37,762 bases of DNA from Lachnospiraceae bacterium (GTDB taxonomy: Bacteria; Bacillota; Clostridia; Lachnospirales; Lachnospiraceae). Below, piece after piece: positions 16,414 through 24,418 of the stretch (position 1 is its first letter; each line of letters begins with the position of its first letter). Location: positions 1 to 37,762 of the forward strand of contig JAJQEO010000069.1 in NCBI GenBank assembly GCA_021201665.1. Direction: 5' to 3'. The position numbers and the translations under genes are program-made. Under the pieces are notes generated by a model, which saw only the letters and a list, made by a program, of their open reading frames with translations, was not told the DNA's origin and did not search any database.

Positions 16414-17362
16414 TTCCGTTGATAATTCTGCAGCGCCCTGTCCTTATCCTTCCGTCCCGTAGCGGAAATTCTCCCGGCATCTCTTTCCCTGTTTCGCTTT
16501 TTTCCGCCACAGTGCCGATTGAACTCACACTGTTTTTTTCCGCCACAGCGCCGGTCAAACCCGCTCTGCTTTTTTCCGCCACGGCACCGGTCGAATCCAC
16601 TCCGCTTTTTTCCGATACACCGCCGGTCGAACTCACACTGTTTTTTCCCGCCACGCCCTCAATCAGCCCATACCGGACGCCATCCGCCTCATACACGCAC
16701 TCATATCCGTAAAACGCCCGCAATATCCGGTCTGCCTCCTCAAACGGCGTATCCGGCGTAAGCGGGTAATCCTCCTCCGACGGACAGGACCAGTATTCCC
16801 CGTCTCCCTGCGGCTTCGCCTGCTCGTAGAGCGTGTCAAAATCCTCCGCCAGGCGGCGCATCATGCCAGGCAGCACTGCCTTCTGCTTTTTGGTCAGCGT
16901 CAGCAGGTTTTCCTTTGGGGAAACCGGAATCTCCTCCTGCAAAAGAATGGCTCCCTCATCAAACCCTTCGGTCATCCGGTGGACGGTCACGCCGCTTTCG
17001 CGCAGCCCCTTCAGAATCGTGACCGGCATCGGCCAGGCTCCACGTCCGACCGGCAAAAGGGAAGGGTGGATATTGACCATTTTCAGACCCTCAACCACCG
17101 GAATCCGATAATAATAGCCCCCGCAGACCACGGCCTCACAGCCCCGCTCACGCAGGACGGAAAGCCGCTCTGCGGAAATTTTCCCGATAAAAAGAGGAAT
17201 TCCCCGTTTCTTTGCGCATTCGCAAACCTGAACGTTGAACTCCGTCACATTATCCGTCTCACAGGTGATGACCTCCATGATCTCACAGCCCGCTTCGATC
17301 AGCGCGGGCAGGGCGGGATATAGCAGATCGATTCCGATATACGCGATCCTTTTCCCCGGCAT
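16343..17362 (-). CDS. Formyltransferase-fold enzyme with tandem repeats and repeat-derived tail
   Basis: A methionyl-tRNA-formyltransferase-like protein of 339 residues. It has the catalytic Asn/His/Asp pattern: NIHPSLLPVGRGAWPMP holds N and H, and GFDEGAILLQEEIPV holds D. Members use 10-formyltetrahydrofolate to formylate an amine. The N-terminus (KRIAYIGIDLLYPALPALIE) and substrate side differ from Fmt, so another substrate is likely. Near residues 235-287 there are four 12-residue tandem repeats (EKSGVDSTGAVA-like). The last 25 or so residues (NGKPRHAELPAAMPWPASR onward) are translated from repeat family 2. The start at 17362 is supported by GAGGG upstream. It lies between the peptide genes and the DUF2156 gene, which suggests tailoring of the peptides or of a small molecule (inference). 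Confidence 0.8.
   Translation of the reverse strand: MPGKRIAYIGIDLLYPALPALIEAGCEIMEVITCETDNVTEFNVQVCECAKKRGIPLFIGKISAERLSVLRERGCEAVVCGGYYYRIPVVEGLKMVNIHPSLLPVGRGAWPMPVTILKGLRESGVTVHRMTEGFDEGAILLQEEIPVSPKENLLTLTKKQKAVLPGMMRRLAEDFDTLYEQAKPQGDGEYWSCPSEEDYPLTPDTPFEEADRILRAFYGYECVYEADGVRYGLIEGVAGKNSVSSTGGVSEKSGVDSTGAVAEKSRAGLTGAVAEKNSVSSIGTVAEKSETGKEMPGEFPLRDGRIRTGRCRIINGKPRHAELPAAMPWPASRICSANP
16498..16657 (-). repeat. 36-bp tandem repeats inside the formyltransferase gene
   Basis: Four units of about 36 bp encode 12-residue repeats (KNSVSSTGGVSE, KSGVDSTGAVAE, KSRAGLTGAVAE, KNSVSSIGTVAE). They are Ser/Thr/Gly/Ala-rich and lie after the catalytic domain, probably as a flexible linker. Confidence 0.85.
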
Positions 17363-17454
17363 CCGTGAATCCCTCTTTTCTCTTCTTCTTTCCCAGACTA
17401 TAGCACCTTTTCGGGATTCTGTCACCTGCATTTTTGTGCAGAACGGAAACATGG

Positions 17455-17778
17455 TTATTTCGATACCGTCACTCCGTTGACCTGTACAAAGGAATCCTTC
17501 GCGTAGATCTCGATGGGCTGGCAGGACATATCACGGAGCGTGGTATTCGAAAACCTTTGCAGACCTGTTTTTCTGGTATATCGGTTTACCACGGCCTTCA
17601 CCTGCCTCCCGTACTCGCCATATGTGTGCATTGCGTTCCAGAGCTCGTTCATCTTCTCATAAGCCGGAATTGATATATGCAGCTCACCATCCAGCGTAAT
17701 CAACATCCCCCCGCCAGCCTGCTCCAATGCCTCATCTTTTAATTCCTCTATTTCCCGGAGCAGCTCATTATTTTCCAT
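17455..17778 (-). CDS. Double-glycine-leader secreted peptide, paralog 1
   Basis: A 107-residue precursor. The leader (MENNELLREIEELKDEALEQAGGG) ends in GG with an acidic LKDEALEQ helix, as expected for C39-peptidase cleavage (motif given in parts: MENNELLREIE, LKDEALEQ, AGGG). The core carries the family pattern: ITLDGELHISI, KMNELWNAMHTYGEYGRQVKAVV, then IEIYAKDSFVQVNGVTVS. One Cys (in DMSCQP) is present, so no disulfide pair. The ribosome site GGGGAGGGGGAG precedes the ATG at 17778. It is followed by the formyltransferase gene 92 nt downstream. Role unknown: bacteriocin-like, signalling or structural secreted protein are all possible. Confidence 0.85.
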   Translation of the reverse strand: MENNELLREIEELKDEALEQAGGGMLITLDGELHISIPAYEKMNELWNAMHTYGEYGRQVKAVVNRYTRKTGLQRFSNTTLRDMSCQPIEIYAKDSFVQVNGVTVSK

Positions 17779-17825
17779 TGCACTCCCCCTCCCCTATCAT
17801 GTCATGCCATGGCTCTCTTCATCAA

Positions 17826-17899
17826 GTCATGGATTTTGCGGAGCAAATCCGTGACGCAGGCCACGGCATTGCCGTAAGGCAATTCCGCATGCCGTGGCT
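17826..17899 (+). repeat. Two-hairpin repeat family 2, copy b
   Basis: Nearly identical to the copy at 16342-16413: hairpin 1 GTCATGGATTTTGC with GCAAATCCGTGAC, GCAGG, then hairpin 2 CCACGGCAT with ATGCCGTGG. It lies between two peptide genes. Confidence 0.85.
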
Positions 17900-17916
17900 C
17901 TTTTCCTCAACCAGCT

Positions 17917-18246
17917 TTACTGTAGTATCAGTTTGTAGCCGTTTACCGTCACCAGATCATTTTTCGCATAAACATCAATGGCTTTCTTTGCAACGTACCG
18001 AAAATTCTCCCTGGTTTCCATTCCATTTTGCCTGACATAGGTATTAACCAGCTCCTTCACCGCGCTTCCATAATCGCCATATGCATACATCTTATTCCAC
18101 AGATTATTCATTTTTTCCCTGGCAGCTATAGATACATGAAATTCCCCTTCATAGACAGTCGAAGTCCCTCCGCTCACCCGCTCGAGGTCATCGTCCCGCA
18201 AAGCATTTTCTCCAATTCTTTTATCATCCATTTTGTTTGCTTCCAC
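17917..18246 (-). CDS. Double-glycine-leader secreted peptide, paralog 2
   Basis: A 109-residue precursor from a GTG start at 18246, chosen because AAAGGAG lies 8 nt upstream; the ATG at 18231 is an alternative without a site. The leader ends in LRDDDLERVSGG. The core has YEGEFHVSI, REKMNNLWNKMYAYGDYG, VKELVNTY and AIDVYAKNDLVTVNGYKLI, following the family pattern. No Cys is present. It starts 70 nt after the lipoprotein stop, so it is probably co-transcribed with it. Confidence 0.85.
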   Translation of the reverse strand: MEANKMDDKRIGENALRDDDLERVSGGTSTVYEGEFHVSIAAREKMNNLWNKMYAYGDYGSAVKELVNTYVRQNGMETRENFRYVAKKAIDVYAKNDLVTVNGYKLILQ

Positions 18247-18316
18247 TTTAATTTCTCCTTTCAGCCTTTTGATAAACACCTCTCCGGCACCTGCTGTTCT
18301 GGATAGTGTCATTTTT

Positions 18317-20362
18317 TTATTCCGCAGCCAGAATCACAGAAATCCGAATCGTCCCTTCGTCCTCGCTCTGGTCAAAGTCGCTCTGATCCTGAACCGTCAC
18401 ATGGATCTCATAGAGCGTGTCCGCGTCCATTTCTTCCTCTGCTGCTACAACCTTTCCGTCCTCTGTCTTAATCTCCCAGCAGTCCTCGTCCGCGTGCAGC
18501 AGGTTTCCGTCGCTGTCCATCACGAAGAGACAGAGCCCGCCCGCTTCGACGCCACTGATGCCGTTCACGCGGAACGCGATGACATTGTCCTCATCGAGCG
18601 CGTCGACGACTGCCGTGTGCAGGTAGGATACCGGTGTCTCCTCCGTACCGGAGACTTCCGCGAACTCCTCCGCGGAGAGCGGAATCCGCTCGGTCTGATC
18701 CAGGTCGACCTCCACATCCGTATGATTCGGAAGATACACAAACCGGTCCTGCAGCCTCAGCAGGATTTTCGCGTTGGTGGGCGCGTAGAGCGCGTTGCCG
18801 CTTACGTCCGCGATCATTCCCACCGCCATGTTATTGAATGTTGCGTCGTCTGACACCGGAACCTCCAGAACCGTCTCCCCTGTATCAAAGTCCAGGACAT
18901 AATAACACCAGTAGCCGGTCTCCAGGTTCTGCCAGTAGCCGTACAGATATCCGGTCGCCGTGGAAAGCTTCAGCATCGAGGTATCACGGATGTCTTCTCT
19001 TGTCCAGACCACCTCCATGCGGTATGCGTCCCCATCCTGAATCACGTCAATCCGCTCCACGCCAGGAGAGATATATTCATTTCCCTCTGCCATCCAGTTC
19101 GCGTCGTAAATATTTTCGTAGGTCTGAATGGAAGAGTCCGCGTCCGGGTCGTTCAGGCCGGAGTTCCCGGCGCCAAACCAGTTGCAGACCACCACGGAAG
19201 TCAGCTCCTCCGATGAAGAATAAGCGATGATGGAATTCTCCACGGACACCTGCTCGATTCCGGTCAGGGAATCCAGCACTGCGGTGGTCGCTACGACTTC
19301 TCCGGTCTCCATTGAGACAGCAATCAGGTTCACCGGGTAGCAGTTATCGGTAAACAATACCAGGTCGTTCGTCAGTGTCGGCGAGGAGCCGCCGCCCCAC
19401 GCGAGCCCGATTCCGGTCACCTCCGAGCCTTCGAGCGGAGATTTGTCTTCCGACTCATAGTCCACTTTCCAGTTTGTCTCTACGCCGCCGCTCTCGTTCG
19501 CCGTAAAGAGGTAACAGGACTTGTTCGTCAGGATCACAACGCCGGACGGGCAGGACGCGATCCCATTCTCCGCGTTTTCGCCCTCTGTGAGGCGCAGGAA
19601 AAAGGTGTTTTCCGTAAGATCCGCCTCTTCCCCGGCCAGGACCGCGTCAATATAGGCCCGGCTCAGGTAGCCGACAAATCCGTCGTCCGAGTATTCCGGG
19701 TTCTTCCGGAAGCCGCCGCTCACGAACCAGAGGTTCCCGTCATAGTCATAAATAATGCTCAGCAGGTTTGTGTCGATATCGTCTCCCAGCGCCGCCACCG
19801 CTTCCGAAACAATATCCACATCCAGAAGCTTCTCAAATACCTCAAGGACATTGCCGTCCTCATCCTTCGTCTGCATAATCATCACGTGACCGTGGCTGGT
19901 CGGGCATACGACATTGCCTTCGCTGTCACAGAATGAATACGGGGTCTGAATATTATAAGATTCCTCATCATGCTGGGCAGGGATGAAGCTCCCCAGGATC
20001 TCCACCGTATCCATGGAGAGGTCTTTGATCGCAAACCCGCTTAAGTACGTGCAGACCGCGAGCCCGTCATCGTCAAAAAAAGCGTTCGGAGTCGCGTTGT
20101 AGGAGGTCGGCTCCTCCCCGTAATTCACTTCCGGATAAATGCCCAGCGACTGCACCGAGGTGATGACGTCCGTGCCATACGGGTCATTGTGAATCGCGGT
20201 ATCTTTGCTTCCCATATAGGGGTTGGGCTCCACAGCCTTCTCCTCCAGGATATTCGGGGCAAACGCGGTCTGCTCATCCGCGAGCGCCGTAGCCGCGCAC
20301 CCTGCCAGGCAGGTCCCGGCAAGAAGCAGTGCAAGAGCTTTTTTCGATTTTCTTATTTTCAT
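18317..20362 (-). CDS. Exported beta-propeller-like lipoprotein
   Basis: A 681-residue secreted protein. The signal peptide (KKALALLLAGTCLAGC) ends in a lipobox LAGC, so it is probably anchored outside the membrane; a later ALA-DE site could be used instead. The mature part is made of repeated short beta blade-like segments (DYDGNLWFVSGG, LAWGGGSSPTLTNDLVLFTD, STATGYLYGYWQNLETGYW, DVSGNALYAPTN). The C-terminal region of about 100 residues is acidic. The pattern suggests a PQQ/NHL-like propeller, but no catalytic motif is visible. The start at 20362 has AGGGAG upstream. Its promoter region carries the 17-bp element (20454-20470). As the only lipoprotein in the locus it may be a receptor, processing factor or immunity-type partner of the peptides (inference). 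Confidence 0.7.
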   Translation of the reverse strand: MKIRKSKKALALLLAGTCLAGCAATALADEQTAFAPNILEEKAVEPNPYMGSKDTAIHNDPYGTDVITSVQSLGIYPEVNYGEEPTSYNATPNAFFDDDGLAVCTYLSGFAIKDLSMDTVEILGSFIPAQHDEESYNIQTPYSFCDSEGNVVCPTSHGHVMIMQTKDEDGNVLEVFEKLLDVDIVSEAVAALGDDIDTNLLSIIYDYDGNLWFVSGGFRKNPEYSDDGFVGYLSRAYIDAVLAGEEADLTENTFFLRLTEGENAENGIASCPSGVVILTNKSCYLFTANESGGVETNWKVDYESEDKSPLEGSEVTGIGLAWGGGSSPTLTNDLVLFTDNCYPVNLIAVSMETGEVVATTAVLDSLTGIEQVSVENSIIAYSSSEELTSVVVCNWFGAGNSGLNDPDADSSIQTYENIYDANWMAEGNEYISPGVERIDVIQDGDAYRMEVVWTREDIRDTSMLKLSTATGYLYGYWQNLETGYWCYYVLDFDTGETVLEVPVSDDATFNNMAVGMIADVSGNALYAPTNAKILLRLQDRFVYLPNHTDVEVDLDQTERIPLSAEEFAEVSGTEETPVSYLHTAVVDALDEDNVIAFRVNGISGVEAGGLCLFVMDSDGNLLHADEDCWEIKTEDGKVVAAEEEMDADTLYEIHVTVQDQSDFDQSEDEGTIRISVILAAE

Positions 20363-20453
20363 GTGGTATCTCCCTGATATTGTTTTTGCAAAACCGTTCC
20401 GGTACCCTTTCTTTCCATGGGACAAATTCCGGCATTTCCATCTGTAAAACAGA

Positions 20454-20470
20454 CTGTCCGAAAGTATAGT
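20454..20470 (-). promoter_or_regulatory. Conserved 17-bp promoter element, copy C (lipoprotein unit)
   Basis: On the minus strand it reads ACTATACTTTCGGACAG, with a TATACT -10-like core. It lies 92 nt upstream of the lipoprotein start, in the gap after paralog 3. No TTGACA-like -35 is present at 17 nt. It is identical to the copy at 22139-22155. Confidence 0.75.
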
Positions 20471-20497
20471 CTTCTGAACGTATCCTCTTCCATGTTC

Positions 20498-20788
20498 TCA
20501 CTGGCAGATCGTCACGCCATTGATCTGCACGAGCGTATCCTTCGCGTAAATCTCAATCGTCACGTTGGTCGTGTTCCCTTCCATGTACATCTTTGTCAGA
20601 TACTCCGTCACCGCGCTCTTGATCTGCGCTCCATAGTTGTAGGAATCAAGCAGCGCGATAAAAGCGCTCAGCTTCGCCCCCGCCTCGACAAATTCGTGCA
20701 GTTCCCCGGTAATCGTGACTGTCAGGCCGCCGTTCACCTGGTCAAGGTCGTTGTCTGAGAGTGCCTGTGATCTGTTGTTTTCCGCCAT
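20498..20788 (-). CDS. Double-glycine-leader secreted peptide, paralog 3 (divergent)
   Basis: A 96-residue precursor and the shortest member. The leader is MAENNRSQALSDNDLDQVNGG. The core keeps VTITGELHEFV, a YNYGAQIKSAV block and IEIYAKDTLVQINGVTIC. It has lost the KM..LW segment (KLSAFIALLDS instead) and about ten residues. ATG at 20788 has GGAAGGAG with 9-nt spacing; the ATG at 20794 would sit only 3 nt from it. One Cys near the end. Last gene of the four-peptide run. Confidence 0.85.
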   Translation of the reverse strand: MAENNRSQALSDNDLDQVNGGLTVTITGELHEFVEAGAKLSAFIALLDSYNYGAQIKSAVTEYLTKMYMEGNTTNVTIEIYAKDTLVQINGVTICQ

Positions 20789-20849
20789 TGTCATTTTCTC
20801 CTTCCTGTATCGAAATAAAATCGTTTAACAATTACCTGATATCGTACAA

Positions 20850-21185
20850 TCAGCTGCCAATCAGGCACTGGTAAATTGTTTTGCCATTGAGCTGTACCAT
20901 CCCGTCCTTCGCGTAAACCAGAAGATCCTCGTTCGCGGTCCAGCGCCAGTGCTGTGCCTGCATCCCTTTCCACTTCGTGTACTCGTCGACGACTTCCTTT
21001 ACCTGTTTTCCGTAATCTCCATGCGCGTACAGCTTATCCCATAAATCGTTCATTTTATCGCCCTGATAAATCGACTCACGAAGCTCGCCTGTCAGGGTGA
21101 CATTCGGACTGGCGCCGCCGCTCACCAGATCCATATCGTCATCGGACAGCTCCGCCGTCTCCTGCCATTTCCTGTTTTCTTCCAT
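20850..21185 (-). CDS. Double-glycine-leader secreted peptide, paralog 4
   Basis: A 111-residue precursor. Leader MEENRKWQETAELSDDDMD then LVSGG. Core: VTLTGELRESIYQGDKMNDL, WDKLYAHGDYGKQVKEVVDEY, then a Trp-rich stretch (KWKGMQAQHWRW) and LLVYAKDGMVQLNGKTIYQ. It has a short extra tail (CLIGS). Ribosome site GGGAGGGGAG before the ATG. It begins 14 nt after paralog 5 stops, so the two are co-transcribed. Confidence 0.87.
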   Translation of the reverse strand: MEENRKWQETAELSDDDMDLVSGGASPNVTLTGELRESIYQGDKMNDLWDKLYAHGDYGKQVKEVVDEYTKWKGMQAQHWRWTANEDLLVYAKDGMVQLNGKTIYQCLIGS

Positions 21186-21198
21186 GGTTCTCCCCTCC

Positions 21199-21516
21199 CT
21201 ATTGGCTGATCACTTTTCCGTTGACCGTTACGTAAGAGTTCTTCGCGTATACGCTGATGTCTTTTTTCGCCCTGTAATAGAGGCCGCTTTCCTCAAGATT
21301 GTTGTTCTGCGTGTATTCGTTCACAACCTTTTTGACTTGCTTGCCATAATCCCCGTGAGACTGGATCCTGCTCCAAAGCGTTCTCATTTTATCACGCGCA
21401 TAAATATGCTCCTGCAGTTCTCCCGTCAGCGTGATCGCGTCCGCACCTCCGCTCACCTCATCCAGTGCGTCGTCCTCTAAGCTTGCCATGCCTTCCGCTA
21501 ATTTTTTTTCTTCCAT
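21199..21516 (-). CDS. Double-glycine-leader secreted peptide, paralog 5
   Basis: A 105-residue precursor without Cys. Leader MEEKKLAEGMASLEDDALDE then VSGG. Core: AITLTGELQEHIYARDKMRT, LWSRIQSHGDYGKQVKKVVN, then a variable region and DISVYAKNSYVTVNGKVISQ. The start at 21516 has GAAAGGAAG upstream; the longer frame to 21564 has no leader-like features. It is separated from paralog 6 by about 200 nt that contain a direct repeat. Confidence 0.87.
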   Translation of the reverse strand: MEEKKLAEGMASLEDDALDEVSGGADAITLTGELQEHIYARDKMRTLWSRIQSHGDYGKQVKKVVNEYTQNNNLEESGLYYRAKKDISVYAKNSYVTVNGKVISQ

Positions 21517-21554
21517 TTTCTTTCTTCCTTTCTTTTTTCGATGTTTTTGATCCA

Positions 21555-21700
21555 CCCGCATCATAAGACGAGTCTTCGTGCTGCCGCCCTCTTCATCCGC
21601 GGCGGTTCTTCTTCGAGCCGCCCGCTTTATGAGACAGATCTTTGTGCTGCTGCCCTTTCATCCGTGTCAGTCTCTTCTTTTTTTGATCGGCCCACATCAT
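21555..21700. repeat. Degenerate direct repeat between peptide genes
   Basis: Two copies of roughly 66 bp start at 21555 and 21621 (shared blocks CCCGC, TTAT/TCAT then GAC, CTT(C/T)GTGCTGC, GCCCT, TTCATCCG). A third partial start lies at 21691 (CCCACATCATGAGG). No frame is conserved through it. It may be a remnant of peptide-gene duplication or an mRNA structure. Confidence 0.5.
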
Positions 21701-21720
21701 GAGGCGTCAGCAGCATTTTC

Positions 21721-22053
21721 TCAGTTGCAGACCAGTGTCCCATTTACCCAGACACATTCATTCTTTGCAACTACTTCAATATCATGATTTGCATGTACTC
21801 TGAAATCCCAGCCTGTACCCTGCAGTTCCCGGCTTTTCACATAAGAGTTCACCACTTCCCGTACCTCTTTTCCATAATCGCCGTGCGCGTACAGCTTATC
21901 CCAGAGCGTGTTCATTTTTTCCCCTTCTGCAATTGACTCGGTCAGCTCCCCGGTAAGAGTAATCGGCGATACCGTAAGCCCTCCGCTCACCTGGTCGAGT
22001 GCCTCATCCGGCAGCTTTTTTGTCTGTTCCTCCCATAATTTGTTTTCTTCCAT
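21721..22053 (-). CDS. Double-glycine-leader secreted peptide, paralog 6 (first of the run)
   Basis: A 110-residue precursor. Leader MEENKLWEEQTKKLPDEALD then QVSGG. Core: ITLTGELTESIAEGEKMNTL, WDKLYAHGDYGKEVREVVNS, then DIEVVAKNECVWVNGTLVCN with two Cys near the C-terminus. The start at 22053 has GAGGAGG 7 nt upstream. The 17-bp element lies 86 nt upstream (22139-22155), so this gene opens the unit paralog 6-5-4-3. Confidence 0.87.
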   Translation of the reverse strand: MEENKLWEEQTKKLPDEALDQVSGGLTVSPITLTGELTESIAEGEKMNTLWDKLYAHGDYGKEVREVVNSYVKSRELQGTGWDFRVHANHDIEVVAKNECVWVNGTLVCN

Positions 22054-22138
22054 GTAAGTTCCTCCTCGTATTTTCATGATCCATCTTTCTATGACCGCTC
22101 ACGGATGTAAGCTTATCAAATCAAAATAGAAAATAGAA

Positions 22139-22155
22139 CTGTCCGAAAGTATAGT
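22139..22155 (-). promoter_or_regulatory. Conserved 17-bp promoter element, copy B (peptide unit)
   Basis: ACTATACTTTCGGACAG on the minus strand, identical to copy C. It lies 86 nt upstream of paralog 6 and just after the stop of the second ABC exporter gene. The upstream flank is A-rich (CGAAAAAAATCGCAAA), as in copy A. Confidence 0.75.
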
Positions 22156-22201
22156 TTTGCGATTTTTTTCGCCCTTTCCCGTTACAAAGTCTTCCTGACC
22201 G

Positions 22202-24415
22202 TTACGAATTTTCTTGCGATTGCCCCACGTCCAGCCTCTGGCGCGCGACCAGCTCCGCGAAGTACCCATTTTTCGCGAGAAGCTCGTCATAGGTGCCGTC
22301 CTCCGCGATCTTTCCTTTGTCCAGCACGATAATCCGGTCACAGGCGCGGATGGTGGAGAGCCGGTGGGCGATTACGATACGGGTGCATTTCAGGCTGTCC
22401 AGCGAGTCGGAGACGATCTTCTGCGTCATATTGTCGAGCGCCGAGGTCGCCTCGTCCAGCATCAGGATGCGGGGCTTCGGCGCAATGGCGCGGGCGATCA
22501 TCAGCCTCTGGCGCTGCCCGCCGGAGATTCCGCCCTGCCCTTCCGAGATCAGGGTATGCATCCCCATCGGCATCCGCCGGATATCGTCCGCGATTCCCGC
22601 CATCTCCGCCGCCTTCCACGCCTCGTCCAGCGTCAGCTGCGGCGCGGAGATCGCGATATTGGAAAAGATGTCGCCCTGAAACAGCTTGCCGTTCTGCATC
22701 ACAACGCCAATCTTCTGGCGCAGGGATTTCAGGTCGATACCCGCAATGTCCTTTCCATCGTAATAAATCGCTCCCTTCTGCGCCGTCTCGAAACCGAGCA
22801 GGAGACGCATCAGCGTGGATTTTCCACAGCCAGTCGCACCCACGATCGCCACATACTGCCCCGGGCGGATTTTGAGCGAAATATCATCCAGCACCAGCGG
22901 CATGGACTCGTTGTAGCGGAACGAGATGTTGTTCAGCTCAATCCCGCCGGAGAGCCGCGTGATCACCTGCTTGCCCTCAGAAACCTCCGGAACCGCGTCC
23001 ATCAGGGGCTTCGCCATCTCCAGCGTCGGCTTAATGTTTGCCACGGAGAGGGCAATCGAAGCCAGCGACAGGAACGCGCCGGAGAACATCCCGTAGGCGG
23101 TGTTGAACGCGTAGTAATCCGCCACCGAGAGGCCGCTCTGAATGGAGGCATAGTAGATCGCGATGGTTCCGGCCAGGGAGATCGCCGTGCTCAGCACACC
23201 ATTCAGCTTCAGGAATAACGGCGGGTTGTAGGACAGCTCCACCTCCTGCGCGTACAGGTTCGCCCAGCGCGCGAATGCCCGCTTCTCCGCGCCGGCGAGC
23301 CGGATCTTGCGGATACCTGTGATCAGCGCATAGCTCATGCCGTTCTCTTTGGAGGAAAGCTCCATCTGCCTCTGGCTGACTTTGATCTGCCAGAGCGAGG
23401 AAACGACAGAAACCACCATTGTCGCCACAACCACAATCAGGGAAGGAATCACCAGAGAGGGCGCATAGACGAAAATCTGCGTGATATACACCAGGGAGAA
23501 CAGCGACGTCAGCCCTGTAGAGAGCAGCAGGGACACCAGCATCGTACACAGGGAGCTGATGTAAGCCGAGCGGGTTGACAGCTCTCCGGAGCTGTATTTT
23601 TTAAAGAAATCCGGCGGCAGGGAAAGGATCCGCATCATCGTCGCCGCCTCCACATAAATGCCCAGCCTGGTATTCATCCGCTCCGAGAGCAGCGTCTTCG
23701 CCGAGCCCATCAGCAGAGCGCTGACCGTAGCGCAGGAGAGGAAAACAGACATTGCCAGGATCGGCCGCAGGGTTTCCGCCTCAATCACATCCGAAAAGAT
23801 AATGTTCTGCAGCATAGGCGTCAGCATCCCGAGCAGTACCACAGCCAGGCTCACGATCCCGAACAGGATAAAATCGGCGGGCGTCAGCGTGCGCACAATG
23901 TACAGAAGCAGCTCCCCGACTCCGATCTTTTTGATCGGAAACGGCTTGTAAAACGCGATTGCGTCCGGCTCCAGAAGCTCCTCCGTCCGGCTGTTTACCT
24001 TCACCCTTCTGCCGCTTTTGCGGTCAAAAAACGTGTAGCCCCACAGTCCGCCCGGAATCAGCGCCACCGCGCTGCCGTCGTCCTTTCGCGTGCCGAGCAT
24101 CGCGCCCATCGCGTCGTTATACCAGCCCTTCTCCAGCGTAACCGTCCGCCGCATAATGCCATACGGCCGCATCAGATACTCCAGCTGCTCATTGACGTCT
24201 TTGATCGAATCCGGCACCTCCCGGCCTTTTACATGATAGAATTTCAGAATCTCATCGATGGAATCCCGCGTCAGCCTCCGCTCATCCCGGAGCGCGCCGG
24301 AAGCCCTCCTCCCCATGACCGCTCCCGCCACGTTGGCGAAAGACTCCGCAAACACTTCTTCATCACTCAGCTTCCGCTGGCGAATCTGTTCATCAAACCA
24401 TCCCAAGTCCTTCAC
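22202..24415 (-). CDS. NHLM-type ABC exporter, permease/ATPase without peptidase
   Basis: The second of two ABC exporters, resembling the partner subunit of NHLM microcin export systems. The 737-residue protein has an N-terminal cytoplasmic region (about 1-165, with the DEEVFAESFANVAGAVMG stretch) that is not C39. Six membrane helices span about 170-460. The ATPase has Walker A VGATGCGKSTL, signature ISGGQRQRLMIARAI, Walker B RILMLDEATSALD and H-loop IAHRLSTI. It starts with GTG 4 nt after the C39 exporter stop, so the pair is translationally coupled and probably forms a heterodimer. The GTG start has only a GGGG close upstream; no better in-frame start was found. Confidence 0.9.
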   Translation of the reverse strand: MKDLGWFDEQIRQRKLSDEEVFAESFANVAGAVMGRRASGALRDERRLTRDSIDEILKFYHVKGREVPDSIKDVNEQLEYLMRPYGIMRRTVTLEKGWYNDAMGAMLGTRKDDGSAVALIPGGLWGYTFFDRKSGRRVKVNSRTEELLEPDAIAFYKPFPIKKIGVGELLLYIVRTLTPADFILFGIVSLAVVLLGMLTPMLQNIIFSDVIEAETLRPILAMSVFLSCATVSALLMGSAKTLLSERMNTRLGIYVEAATMMRILSLPPDFFKKYSSGELSTRSAYISSLCTMLVSLLLSTGLTSLFSLVYITQIFVYAPSLVIPSLIVVVATMVVSVVSSLWQIKVSQRQMELSSKENGMSYALITGIRKIRLAGAEKRAFARWANLYAQEVELSYNPPLFLKLNGVLSTAISLAGTIAIYYASIQSGLSVADYYAFNTAYGMFSGAFLSLASIALSVANIKPTLEMAKPLMDAVPEVSEGKQVITRLSGGIELNNISFRYNESMPLVLDDISLKIRPGQYVAIVGATGCGKSTLMRLLLGFETAQKGAIYYDGKDIAGIDLKSLRQKIGVVMQNGKLFQGDIFSNIAISAPQLTLDEAWKAAEMAGIADDIRRMPMGMHTLISEGQGGISGGQRQRLMIARAIAPKPRILMLDEATSALDNMTQKIVSDSLDSLKCTRIVIAHRLSTIRACDRIIVLDKGKIAEDGTYDELLAKNGYFAELVARQRLDVGQSQENS

Positions 24416-24418
24416 CCC

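Noticed and set aside
17390..17420. GACTATAGCACCTTTTCGGG as a fourth copy of the 17-bp promoter element
   Set aside because: It is on the opposite strand, has inserted bases within the conserved core and is not upstream of a plus-strand gene.
20454..20470. The 17-bp element as a sigma-B-type promoter
   Set aside because: It has no GTTTAA- or GGGTAT-like hexamers; a TATACT core with an activator-dependent upstream region fits better.
17455..22053. The peptides as lanthipeptide or Nif11-type precursors
   Set aside because: Leaders are short (21-27 aa), cores are Cys-poor and long, and no lanthionine synthetase or other RiPP cyclase gene is present.
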